Shown here piece after piece: positions 1 through 7,787 of a DNA stretch of 64,000 bases; the first letter of the stretch is position 1; each line of letters opens with the position of its first letter. The notes beneath the pieces are model-generated. The model made no database searches, was not told where the DNA came from, and saw only the letters and a program-made list of their open reading frames with translations. The position numbers and the translations under genes are program-made. Source of the stretch: Limimaricola cinnabarinus (GTDB lineage Bacteria; Pseudomonadota; Alphaproteobacteria; Rhodobacterales; Rhodobacteraceae); NCBI RefSeq assembly GCF_002723615.1, contig NZ_KZ304960.1, positions 17,681 through 81,680 of the forward strand. The letters are read 5' to 3'.

Positions 1-1109
1 GCGCGGCTCGTGGCCTCCGCGCCCTCGGTCGCCACGGCCCAGGCGGCGCGGGCCAGAAGCGCGGCCCGGTCGGGCGCGAGCAGCGCCTCGACGACCTGGC
101 CCAGCTCGGCGGCACCGCGCACCTCGCGGCAGGCGGCGGCGGCGGCGAGCCGGGCAAAGGCCGGTGCGTGCCGGGCGGGCTGCGCGCCATGCAGCACCGC
201 CGAGCCCAGCGCCGCGGGCTCCATCGGATCGCGGCAGGGCTGGCCAGACAGCGTGCCGCCCATCATCGTCATCGGCGAAAGCCTGTACCACAGCCCGATC
301 TCGCCGGGCCCGTCGGCAAGGTAGATCTCGGTCGCCTCGTCGGGCTCCTCGCCCTCGCCGCGATCGGCGAGGTTGAACCCCTCCTCGCGCAGGTGCCGGG
401 CGATCCGGGGGGCCGCGCTTTCGCTGGCGGGCGCGAGGATCAGCAGCAGCCGATGCGCCCGCTTGCTGGCCTGCCGATGCGCGGCGGCGATGGCGGCAAG
501 CTCCTCCTCGACGGCCCCGGCCACGAGCCAGACGGGCCGCGCGCCGATCGCCTGGGCGAGATCGGCGCGGTCGCGCTCGTGGCAGCCGGGCAGGGGGCGG
601 CTGTCATCGAGCCTGCCGGTCACCTCGATGCGCCCCGGCTCGACCCCGATGCGCCGCAATCGCGCCGCCGCCGTGCCGTTCGCGGCGAGGATCCGTTCGA
701 AGGCCGAAAAGGCGGCGCGCCGGGCACCGGGCCGCCATCCGCCCCCCGTCAGACTGGCGGTTTCGGCCTCGGCATCGACCATCAGCGCGGGAATGCCGGC
801 ACGCGCCGTCTCGGACAGGAGCGCCGGTTGCAGCGGTCCGCGGATCCACAGCAGCATGTCGGGCCGCCAGCGCCCCAGAAATGTCTGCGTCGCGGCGCGG
901 CTGTCGATGAAGGGCGGCCATTGCAGCACGTTGCGCGGCGCGTCGCGCTGACGCGCCGCCGCGGTGAGCAGCAGCGTCACGGGTTCGCGCTCCTCCTCGA
1001 GGTGCCGCGCCAGCGCCAGGGCGGTGCGGCTGCGCTCGGGGTCGGGGCTGTGCACCCAGACGAGCGGCCCCTCGGGCCGCGCCGCGGGATCGGCGGGCGC
1101 GGGTCTCAG
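1..1109 (-). CDS. WaaA-like Kdo transferase family glycosyltransferase (3' end outside window)
   Basis: About 369 codons are visible and the C-terminal tail is cut by the window edge. The family adds Kdo sugars to lipid A on the cytoplasmic side of the inner membrane. An N-terminal W-V-H block, a Rossmann-like middle and a late segment EIYLADGPGEIGLWYRL followed by GGTLSG and DPMEPAALGSAV match the Kdo transferase fold. The usual GGHNP sequence is replaced by GQPCRDP, and the early S-V-G-E motif is not intact. There is no ATG in this frame. A CTG at 1107-1109 sits 9 nt after GAGGA and overlaps the DUF4170 stop. A GTG at 1053-1055 would remove the conserved W. The DUF4170/CysQ neighbourhood supports a lipid A role. 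Substrate and start codon are uncertain. Confidence 0.72.
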   Translation of the reverse strand, partial: MRPAPADPAARPEGPLVWVHSPDPERSRTALALARHLEEEREPVTLLLTAAARQRDAPRNVLQWPPFIDSRAATQTFLGRWRPDMLLWIRGPLQPALLSETARAGIPALMVDAEAETASLTGGGWRPGARRAAFSAFERILAANGTAAARLRRIGVEPGRIEVTGRLDDSRPLPGCHERDRADLAQAIGARPVWLVAGAVEEELAAIAAAHRQASKRAHRLLLILAPASESAAPRIARHLREEGFNLADRGEGEEPDEATEIYLADGPGEIGLWYRLSPMTMMGGTLSGQPCRDPMEPAALGSAVLHGAQPARHAPAFARLAAAAACREVRGAAELGQVVEALLAPDRAALLARAAWAVATEGAEATSR

Positions 1110-1351
1110 CTGCCGAGTTCCTCGGTCGGCGAGGCGGCGGCCTCCTCGTCGCGCAGCCGGTGGATATGCGCGATGAAGTAGCGCATGTGGGCGTTGTCCA
1201 CGGTGCGCTGGGCCTCGGTCTTCCAGGCGTTGTAGGCCGAGGCATAGTCGGGGAACATGCCGACGATGTGGATGTCGTCGGTGTCGCGGAAGACGTTCTT
1301 GGAGGGATCGGTCAGCTCGCCGCCGAAGACGAGATGCAGGCGCTGGGTCAT
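1106..1351 (-). CDS. DUF4170 domain-containing protein
   Basis: This is a small soluble protein of 81 residues with no signal peptide or membrane segment. It starts MTQRLHLVFGGEL and carries the aromatic/histidine-rich core MRYFIAHIHRL, which I recognise as DUF4170, a short alphaproteobacterial family of unknown function. It lies between the CysQ-like phosphatase and the WaaA-like gene. Its TGA overlaps the likely start of the downstream gene, so the two are probably translationally coupled. The location suggests a link to lipid A or LPS assembly, but nothing in the sequence gives a biochemical activity. Confidence 0.85.
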   Translation of the reverse strand: MTQRLHLVFGGELTDPSKNVFRDTDDIHIVGMFPDYASAYNAWKTEAQRTVDNAHMRYFIAHIHRLRDEEAAASPTEELGS

Positions 1352-1408
1352 GGGGATATCCTCGGGGTTGGGGGCTTTGGCGGCAAATTACGCCTTGGCG
1401 GGATCGGG

Positions 1409-2242
1409 TCAAGCGGCGGAGGGGTCGGGGTCGGAGGGGTCGGGGGCGGGTCCGTCCGGGGCGGCGTCGAGCCGGGCCAGCAGCACCTCGTGCAGCGCGC
1501 CGCCCGCCAGCACGCCGTCGCTTTGCGGATGCGGCTTGTTGAACGACAGCATCGCGCCGCGCCTGTCGGTCGCGGTGCCGCCTGCCTCGGTCAGGATCAG
1601 GCTGCCCGCCGCGATGTCCCATTCCCAGGTCGGGCGGATCGTCAGCATGGCGTCGAAGCGCGCCTCGGCCAGAAGGCACAAGCGCCAGGCCAGCGCCGAG
1701 CGGAAGGCCCGCCGGACGGGCGGCACCTCGCCCCCGGTCCAGTGCTCGGGGCTCATGGCGAGCCGCGGGCCAAGGAGCGTCGCGCGGGCGGGGTCCGTCT
1801 CCGTGCTGGCGCGGATCGGCGCGCCGTTGAGCATCGCCCCGCCGCCCAGCGTCGCGGTATAGAGCAGCTCGCGGCGCGGCAGCAGCACGCAGGCGGCGGT
1901 GATCCGCCCGTTTTCGGCGATGGCGAGCGAATGCGCCCAGTCGCGGCTGCCTTCGAGATAGGCGCGGGTGCCGTCGATCGGATCGATGATGAAGATGCGC
2001 TCGGCCTTAAGCCGCTCGGGCGCGTCGGCCGTCTCCTCCGAAAGCCAGCCATAGCCGGGGCGCGCCGCGCCGAGCCGTTCGCGCAGCATCGCGTCGACGG
2101 CGAGATCGGCCTCGCAGACCGGGCCGCCGCCATCGGGCTTGTCCCAGACCTTCGGCGCGCCGTAGGCGCAGGCGATCGGCGCGGCCGCCTGCGCCGCCGC
2201 GACCAGAAGCGCGAGGTCCCCGCTGTGATCAATCACCGGCAA
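1409..2242 (-). CDS. Inositol monophosphatase family protein, CysQ-like 3'(2'),5'-bisphosphate nucleotidase
   Basis: The protein has 277 residues from a TTG at 2240-2242; a GTG at 2234-2236 is the alternative. It is a metal-dependent sugar or nucleotide phosphatase of the IMPase fold. Visible motifs are the metal-binding SEE at about residues 68-70, DPIDGT at 87-92 and the second metal site WEWDIAAG at 206-213. The short length and the W-D-K-P-D-G-G-G-P-V segment near residue 33 resemble CysQ, which removes 3'-phosphoadenosine 5'-phosphate, but an inositol or related phosphate cannot be excluded. Its start overlaps the end of pmbA by about 14 nt, so the two are cotranscribed. Confidence 0.85.
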   Translation of the reverse strand: MPVIDHSGDLALLVAAAQAAAPIACAYGAPKVWDKPDGGGPVCEADLAVDAMLRERLGAARPGYGWLSEETADAPERLKAERIFIIDPIDGTRAYLEGSRDWAHSLAIAENGRITAACVLLPRRELLYTATLGGGAMLNGAPIRASTETDPARATLLGPRLAMSPEHWTGGEVPPVRRAFRSALAWRLCLLAEARFDAMLTIRPTWEWDIAAGSLILTEAGGTATDRRGAMLSFNKPHPQSDGVLAGGALHEVLLARLDAAPDGPAPDPSDPDPSAA

Positions 2243-3575
2243 GCGTCATCCCGTCCACCAGCAAGGAGGGCACGATCCGGCTCAGATGCTGCCGCGCGTC
2301 ATTGGCCGGGATGAGCGACATCAGCATGTCGCGCAGATTGCCCGCGATGGTGCATTCGTTGACCGGGTGCAGGATCTCGCCATTCTCCACCCAGAAGCCC
2401 GCCGCGCCGCGCGAATAGTCGCCGGTGTTGGGGTTGATGGTCGAGCCGATCATCGAGGTGACCAGAAGCCCGGTGCCCATCTGCGCGATCAGATCCTCGC
2501 GGCTGGCCTCGCCCTGGGTCAGCCGCAGGTTGCTGACCGAGGGCGAGGGCGGCGCGGAGGTGCCGCGCGCGGCGTTGGCGGTGCTTTGCAGCCCCAGCTT
2601 GCGCGCCGTGGCCAGATCGAGAATCCAGCCCGTCAGCACCCCGTCATCGACCAGCGCGCGCTCTGCCGTCGGCAGCCCCTCGCCGTCGAACAGCCGCGAG
2701 CCGGAGGCGCGCGGGCGGTGCGGCTCCTCGATCAGCGAGATCCCGGCGGGCAGGACGGGCGCGCCGTCGCGGTTCAGAAGCCAGCTCGATCCGCGCGCGA
2801 TGGCCGCGCCATTGGCGGCGGCGACGAGATGGCCGACCAGCGACGAGGAAATGCGCTCGTCGAACAGCACCGGGTAGCGGCCGGTGCGCGGCCGGCGCGG
2901 GCCCTGCCGCGCCGCCGCCCGCTCGCCCGCAAGGCGGCCGATCTCTTCCGGGCTGCGCAGGTCGGATTGGAAGATGCGGCTGTCGGCATCCCAGTCGCGC
3001 TCCATCCCCGTGCCCTCGCCCGAGACGGCGACGCAGGAGATCGCCCGGTCGGAGCGCGCATAGCCGCCCGAAAAGCCGTTGGTCGCGGCGATATGAACCC
3101 GCCGGTGGCCATAGCCCGCCGTCGCGCCCTGCACCTGCGTCACCCCCGCCACGCTTCGCGCGGCGGCTTCGGCCCGGCGCGCATCCTCTTCAAGCATCGC
3201 AGGATCGGGCTCGGGCGAGGGATCGTGCATCTGCAGCCGCAACGAATCGGTATCGCGCGCCAGCTGGCCGGGCTCGGCCAGCCCGGCATGGGGGTCTTCG
3301 GGGGCCTCGCGCGCCATGGCGACGGCGCGCTCGGCCATGGTCTCGATCGTGGCGTCGCGGGCATCCGAGGAGGAGACCATGGCCTGCCTGCGCCCGATCA
3401 GCACCCGCAGGCCGATATCCACGCCCTCGGCGCGCTCGGCCTGCTCCAGCCGCCCCTCGCGCACGTCAATCGAGACGGAGGTGCCATCCACCGCCACCGC
3501 GTCGGCGGCCTCGGCCCCGGCGCGGCGGGCGGCCCGGAGCATCCGGTCGGTCAGGTCGGCGAGCGAGGCGGTCAT
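2229..3575 (-). CDS. pmbA: TldD/PmbA family protein, TldE-like metalloprotease subunit
   Basis: 448 residues from the ATG at 3573-3575; a 15-residue extension upstream is possible but less likely. TldD and TldE (PmbA) form a cytoplasmic complex that trims peptides, including microcin B17 and CcdA. This one is of the TldE type: it lacks the HExxxH zinc motif of TldD and has the C-terminal signature VENGEILHPVNECTIAGNL. The N-terminal half has the DIGLRVLIGRRQAMVSSSD segment typical of the family. It is the first gene of a minus-strand run pmbA, cysQ-like, DUF4170, WaaA-like. No TldD partner is present in this window. Confidence 0.9.
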   Translation of the reverse strand: MTASLADLTDRMLRAARRAGAEAADAVAVDGTSVSIDVREGRLEQAERAEGVDIGLRVLIGRRQAMVSSSDARDATIETMAERAVAMAREAPEDPHAGLAEPGQLARDTDSLRLQMHDPSPEPDPAMLEEDARRAEAAARSVAGVTQVQGATAGYGHRRVHIAATNGFSGGYARSDRAISCVAVSGEGTGMERDWDADSRIFQSDLRSPEEIGRLAGERAAARQGPRRPRTGRYPVLFDERISSSLVGHLVAAANGAAIARGSSWLLNRDGAPVLPAGISLIEEPHRPRASGSRLFDGEGLPTAERALVDDGVLTGWILDLATARKLGLQSTANAARGTSAPPSPSVSNLRLTQGEASREDLIAQMGTGLLVTSMIGSTINPNTGDYSRGAAGFWVENGEILHPVNECTIAGNLRDMLMSLIPANDARQHLSRIVPSLLVDGMTLAGD

Positions 3576-3670
3576 GGGCGGATCCTTTCGGGCTGTCGCG
3601 CCTGCATCTAGCGCGCCCATGCCCGTCTGGAAAGCGCGGCCAGGGGTGCGAGCGGGCGCGAAGCCGCGAA

Positions 3671-5233
3671 TTACCTGATCCGCTGGCCGTTGGCGGTGAC
3701 CTGTCCCGCCTCGTCGATCACGATCTCGGAGGTCAGCTCGTCATTGCCCACCGTGGTGGAGAACAGCCCCAGCATCATCCGCACCCCCATCATCTGCTCG
3801 GCCGGAAACACCCCCATATTCGCCAGGTTCTCCAAGAGCCCGTTCAGCCCGGTGGCCCTCAGGTCGATCCGGCCCTCGGGGCGCGGGAAGCCATCGAAGG
3901 TCTCCAGATCCGCATTGTCGAAGGTGAAGGCCCCGTCGCCCAGGATCTCGGCCCCGGCGAGGCGCAGCACCAGCCGGTCGAGCGCCAGGCTCTCGATCTC
4001 GGGCGCGGCCTCGGGCATCCCGCCCGTCTCGCCACCAGCCTCGTCACCCGTTTCGCCCATCGCCTCGCCCATCGCCCCGGCGGTCTCGAGATCGGCGAGG
4101 TCGCGCGGCAGTCGCGCGCTGCCCGACAGCTCGACGATCAGCGTCGCGGGCTCGCGCGGCAGCACCTCGTTCCGATCGAACAGATCCCAGATCGGATCGC
4201 CGAAGGCCAAGCTGTCGATCGTCACCCGTGCCGAGAGATCCTGCGGCGCGGCGTCCGCGCCGAGCGGCAGGTCGATGCCGAAGCCGTATTCTGCGGCCGA
4301 GACCTCGATCCGGAAGGGCATCGGCCCCTCGGGAAGCACCAGCTCCAGCCCCTTGGTCGAGGAGTCGTAAGCCACGCGGGCGGGGTCGAGCGACAGCTGC
4401 ACCGCGCTCGATGCGGTGCGCGCGGTGCCGGCGGCGCGGCCCTGCGGCCCCTCGGCGTCGAACTCCACCAGCGCCGGGCCGGTGGCATAATCGAAGCCCA
4501 GCGCGAAGCCCTCGGGCAGCGCCTCGGCCTCCTCCATCCCCTCGGGCAGCGCCAGCCGGCCCGACAGGGCCACCTCCGCGACGCTGGCATCGATCGACAC
4601 CGCCTGCTCTGCGCCGGTCTCGTCGCGGTCTTCGCTCTCGATCGTGAGCGCGAGCGTGTCGGCGGCGAGGTCGTATTCGGTTTCGCTGCCGCCCGGCCCG
4701 TCGGGGCCGGTCCGCGACAGGTAGCTGCCGCGCAGCGCGTCGAGCGCAAACCGCGCCTCGGCCGGGATCGCCGCACCATCCTCGGTGATGCTCTCGACCG
4801 TCATCGCGTAGCGCGCCGCCTCGTAATCGTGGCGCATCGCCTCGGGCGTGCCGCTCACGGTCAGGGCGAGCCCGGTCTGCTCCACCGAAAGGTCGATCAC
4901 GATCTCGGCGCCATCCTCTTCCGTGCCGGTGATGGTGACGGGGTAGCTTTCGGACATGCGCACCTCGACCGTGCCGTCGCCGGTCTCGGTGAAGTCGATC
5001 CGCGGCAGCCGGACCACCAGCCCGCCATCCTCCTCATCGAGCGTGAACACCATGTCGGTGATGGTGAGCGTGTCGCCCTCGCGGTTCTGCGCGCCGGTCT
5101 CGACCTGCGTCTCGCCCAGCTGCCGCGCGCTTTGCTGCCAGTTCTGCCAGACCTCCTCGGCGGTGACATCGGCCTGCGCGGCCCCCGCCGCCACGATCAG
5201 CGCGCCGATCGACGCCGTTCTCAATGCGGTCAT
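3671..5233 (-). CDS. DUF2125 domain-containing secreted/periplasmic protein
   Basis: 520 residues from the ATG at 5231-5233, which has an AGGAGG ribosome-binding site about 7 nt upstream. A cleavable signal peptide (TALRTASIGALIVAAGAAQA) ends near residue 21. The mature protein is very acidic, built of repeating beta-type segments, and has a Gly/Glu/Ala low-complexity insert (plus-strand about 4010-4075). The composition, size and N-terminal W-Q-N-W-Q block identify DUF2125, an alphaproteobacterial envelope family of unknown function. It probably sits in the periplasm or on the outer membrane. It is separated from pmbA by about 95 nt and may have its own promoter. Confidence 0.82.
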   Translation of the reverse strand: MTALRTASIGALIVAAGAAQADVTAEEVWQNWQQSARQLGETQVETGAQNREGDTLTITDMVFTLDEEDGGLVVRLPRIDFTETGDGTVEVRMSESYPVTITGTEEDGAEIVIDLSVEQTGLALTVSGTPEAMRHDYEAARYAMTVESITEDGAAIPAEARFALDALRGSYLSRTGPDGPGGSETEYDLAADTLALTIESEDRDETGAEQAVSIDASVAEVALSGRLALPEGMEEAEALPEGFALGFDYATGPALVEFDAEGPQGRAAGTARTASSAVQLSLDPARVAYDSSTKGLELVLPEGPMPFRIEVSAAEYGFGIDLPLGADAAPQDLSARVTIDSLAFGDPIWDLFDRNEVLPREPATLIVELSGSARLPRDLADLETAGAMGEAMGETGDEAGGETGGMPEAAPEIESLALDRLVLRLAGAEILGDGAFTFDNADLETFDGFPRPEGRIDLRATGLNGLLENLANMGVFPAEQMMGVRMMLGLFSTTVGNDELTSEIVIDEAGQVTANGQRIR

Positions 5234-5359
5234 CTCGGACCCTCCTCGCAATCGCAATCCGCGGGCCATGCCCGCCGCGCGGGATGCACCCGCCGCGTCT
5301 GGACCGCAGACTAGGCCCCCGCTAGGCTGGACGAAAGCTCAAAGCGCGGGGGAAAAGCC

Positions 5360-6103
5360 ATGCAAGGAAAGACGGTTCTGATCACCGGGGCGAGCCGCGG
5401 CATCGGTGCGGCCGCCGCGCGCGAATTCGCGGCCCAAGGCGCGCGCGTCGCGCTGCTGGCGCGCAGCGCCGAGGCGCTGTCGGACATCGCCAAGGAGCTG
5501 GGTGAGGCGGGGCTCGCCATCCCCTGCGACGTCAGCCGCTACTGGGAGGTCGAGGCGGCGGTCGAGGCCTGCGTCAAGGAATTCGGCCGGCTCGACGTGA
5601 TGATCAACAATGCCGGCGCGATCGAGCCGATCGGCGCCATGGGCGATCTCGACCCCGAGGCCTGGGGCAAGGTCGTCGACATCAACCTCAAGGGCGTCTT
5701 CAACGGCATGCGCGCGGCCTTGCCCGCCATGCTCGATCAGGGCGGCGGCACGATCATCACCGTCTCCTCGGGGGCCGCGCATAACGCGGTCGAGGGCTGG
5801 TCGGCCTATTGCGCCTCCAAGGCGGGGGCGGCGATGCTGACCTCGTCGCTCGATCTGGAATATCGCGGCCGCGGCATCCGCGCGATGGGGCTTTCGCCCG
5901 GCACGGTGGCCACGCAGATGCAGCGGGAGATCAAGTCCTCGGGCATCAACGCGGTGAGCCGGCTCGACTGGTCGGTGCATATCCCGCCCGAATGGCCCGC
6001 CAAGGCGCTGGTGTGGATGTGTTCGGACAGGGCCGACGGCCATGTGGGCCAGGAGGTGTCGCTGCGCGACGAGGAGATCCGCAGGCGGATCGGGCTGATC
6101 TAG
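5360..6103 (+). CDS. SDR family NAD(P)-dependent oxidoreductase
   Basis: A 247-residue classical short-chain dehydrogenase. The cofactor-binding TGASRGIG lies at residues 9-16, the structural NNAG at 83-86, and the catalytic Ser137 and Tyr150-x3-Lys154 (YCASK) are all present. The residue after strand 2 is Arg rather than Asp, which usually favours NADP(H), but this is only an inference. The substrate cannot be read from the sequence. It stands alone on the plus strand, divergent from the DUF2125 gene and converging on the HNH gene 22 nt beyond its stop. Confidence 0.9.
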   Translation: MQGKTVLITGASRGIGAAAAREFAAQGARVALLARSAEALSDIAKELGEAGLAIPCDVSRYWEVEAAVEACVKEFGRLDVMINNAGAIEPIGAMGDLDPEAWGKVVDINLKGVFNGMRAALPAMLDQGGGTIITVSSGAAHNAVEGWSAYCASKAGAAMLTSSLDLEYRGRGIRAMGLSPGTVATQMQREIKSSGINAVSRLDWSVHIPPEWPAKALVWMCSDRADGHVGQEVSLRDEEIRRRIGLI

Positions 6104-6125
6104 GCTGCCCCCCGGGGGATGCGGC

Positions 6126-6476
6126 TCAGTCGCGGGCGCGGCGGCGCCCCGGCACCTTGGAGGAAAACTCCGGCGGGCGTTTCGACACCCATGCGATGAA
6201 CTTCTCCAACCGGGGATGCGCGCGCAGCGCCTCGGGCGTGTTGTAGGCGCGCGCCAGCTCGGTCTCCGACAGCGTCGCGTGGATCTCCTTGTGGCAGATG
6301 TGGTGCAAGAGCACCTGCGGCCCATGCGTGCCGCCGCGCATCTTCGGCACGAGGTGATGCGAGCTTTGCGGCACGCCTTCGGGGATCGGACGCCCGCACA
6401 GCGCGCAGATCGGCGCGATCCGCGGCGTGGCGACGGCGCGGGCCTCGGTCTGGCGTTTCTCGCGGCGGCTTGGCAT
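6126..6476 (-). CDS. HNH endonuclease domain protein
   Basis: 116 residues from the ATG at 6474-6476. A CxxC pair at residues 24 and 27 is followed by SHHLVPK (H40, H41) and LLHHICHKEIH (H58-H66), the zinc-ribbon HNH arrangement. The family cuts or nicks DNA. Small stand-alone HNH proteins like this are common on alphaproteobacterial chromosomes and their in vivo role is mostly unknown. It converges with the SDR gene and is divergent from the flavoprotein gene, with about 64 nt between starts. No intron, intein or transposon ends are visible around it, so I do not read it as mobile. Confidence 0.82.
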   Translation of the reverse strand: MPSRREKRQTEARAVATPRIAPICALCGRPIPEGVPQSSHHLVPKMRGGTHGPQVLLHHICHKEIHATLSETELARAYNTPEALRAHPRLEKFIAWVSKRPPEFSSKVPGRRRARD

Positions 6477-6540
6477 GGGGAGGAGATGGGGCGCGTCCTG
6501 CGTTCCGGCAAGCGCGGCGCTGGGCCGCAGGGGGGCGGCC

Positions 6541-7716
6541 ATGGCGCAGGCATTGGTGATCGGCGGCGGACCGGCGGGGCTGATGGCCGCCGAGGAGCTG
6601 GCGGGGGCCGGGCATCGCGTGCTGCTGGCCGAGCGGATGCCGAGCCTCGGGCGCAAGCTGCTGATGGCGGGCAAGTCGGGGCTCAACCTCACCAAGGCCG
6701 AGCCGCGCGCCGCCTTCGACGCGGCTTATGGCGAGATGCCCGATGGCTTGCGCGCCGCCATTGAGGGCTTCGGCCCCGACGAGGTGCAGGCCTGGGCGCG
6801 CGGTCTGGGGCAGGAGATCTTCACCGGTTCGACCGGCCGGGTCTTTCCGACCGCGATGAAGGCCTCGCCGCTGCTGCGCGCCTGGCTGGCCCGGCTTTCG
6901 GGCGCGGGGGTCGAGCTGCGCACTCGCTGGCGTTTCGCGGGCTGGGAGGGGAGCACGGCCCTGTTCGATGCGCCCGAGGGGCGGCAGGAGGTCGAGGCCG
7001 ATGTCACCGTTCTGGCCATGGGCGGGGCGAGCTGGGCGCGGCTCGGCTCCGACGGGGCCTGGGCCGGGCTGCTGGCGGAGCAGGTCGCGCCGTTCCGCCC
7101 GGCCAATATGGGCTTCGGCGTCGATTGGTCCGATCACATGCGCCCGCATCTCGGCGCGCCGGTCAAGCCGGTGGCGCTGATCGCCGGGGCGCGGCGGGTG
7201 CGCGGCGAATGCGTGATCTCGGCGCGCGGGCTGGAGGGGGGCGGGATCTATGCCGTTTCGGCCGATCTGCGCGATGGCGCGCCCCTGGCCTTCGACCTGC
7301 TGCCCGATCTCGACGAGGAACAGGTGGCGGCCCGGCTGGCGCGGCCACGCGGCAAGGCCAGCCTGTCGAACCATCTGCGCAAGGCGCTGGGCCTCGACCC
7401 GGTGCGGCTGGCGCTCTTGCACGAATGGGCGCGGCCCTTGCCCAAGGAACCGGCGGCGCTGGCGGCCCGTCTCAAGGCGCTGCCGGTGCCGCTCGGCCCG
7501 CCGCATCCGCTCGACGAGGCGATCTCGACCGCGGGCGGGCTGCGCTTCGCGGCGCTGGACGAAAATCTGATGCTGCGCGGCAGGCCGGGGGTCTTCGCGG
7601 CGGGCGAGATGCTCGACTGGGAGGCTCCGACCGGCGGATACCTGCTCACCGCCTGCCTGGCCACGGGCCGCCATGCCGGGCGCGCAGCGGCGGCGCGGCT
7701 CGGGGCCGCGCGCTGA
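6541..7716 (+). CDS. TIGR03862-type (BaiN/HI0933-like) NAD(P)/FAD-dependent flavoprotein
   Basis: 391 residues from the ATG at 6541. The N-terminal GGGPAG at residues 8-13 binds FAD. It is followed by the family signature GRKLLMAGKSGLNLT, then STGRVFP, and near the C-terminus GLRFAALDENLMLRG and FAAGEMLDWEAPTGGYLL. These identify the HI0933/BaiN-like flavoprotein family, subgroup TIGR03862. Members are reductases or oxidoreductases whose physiological substrate is generally unknown. It is a monocistronic gene between the HNH and yjbH genes. Confidence 0.88.
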   Translation: MAQALVIGGGPAGLMAAEELAGAGHRVLLAERMPSLGRKLLMAGKSGLNLTKAEPRAAFDAAYGEMPDGLRAAIEGFGPDEVQAWARGLGQEIFTGSTGRVFPTAMKASPLLRAWLARLSGAGVELRTRWRFAGWEGSTALFDAPEGRQEVEADVTVLAMGGASWARLGSDGAWAGLLAEQVAPFRPANMGFGVDWSDHMRPHLGAPVKPVALIAGARRVRGECVISARGLEGGGIYAVSADLRDGAPLAFDLLPDLDEEQVAARLARPRGKASLSNHLRKALGLDPVRLALLHEWARPLPKEPAALAARLKALPVPLGPPHPLDEAISTAGGLRFAALDENLMLRGRPGVFAAGEMLDWEAPTGGYLLTACLATGRHAGRAAAARLGAAR

Positions 7717-7787
7717 GCCGCCGCTCGCTTTCATTTGCCGGGGCCGCTCGCTAGGGTGCGCCGAGCGAGCAGGGAGTGCAGCACGAG

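Noticed and set aside
6126-6476. Mobile element from the HNH gene
   Set aside because: No terminal repeats, target duplications, intron folding or intein fusion are visible, and the neighbours are ordinary chromosomal genes.
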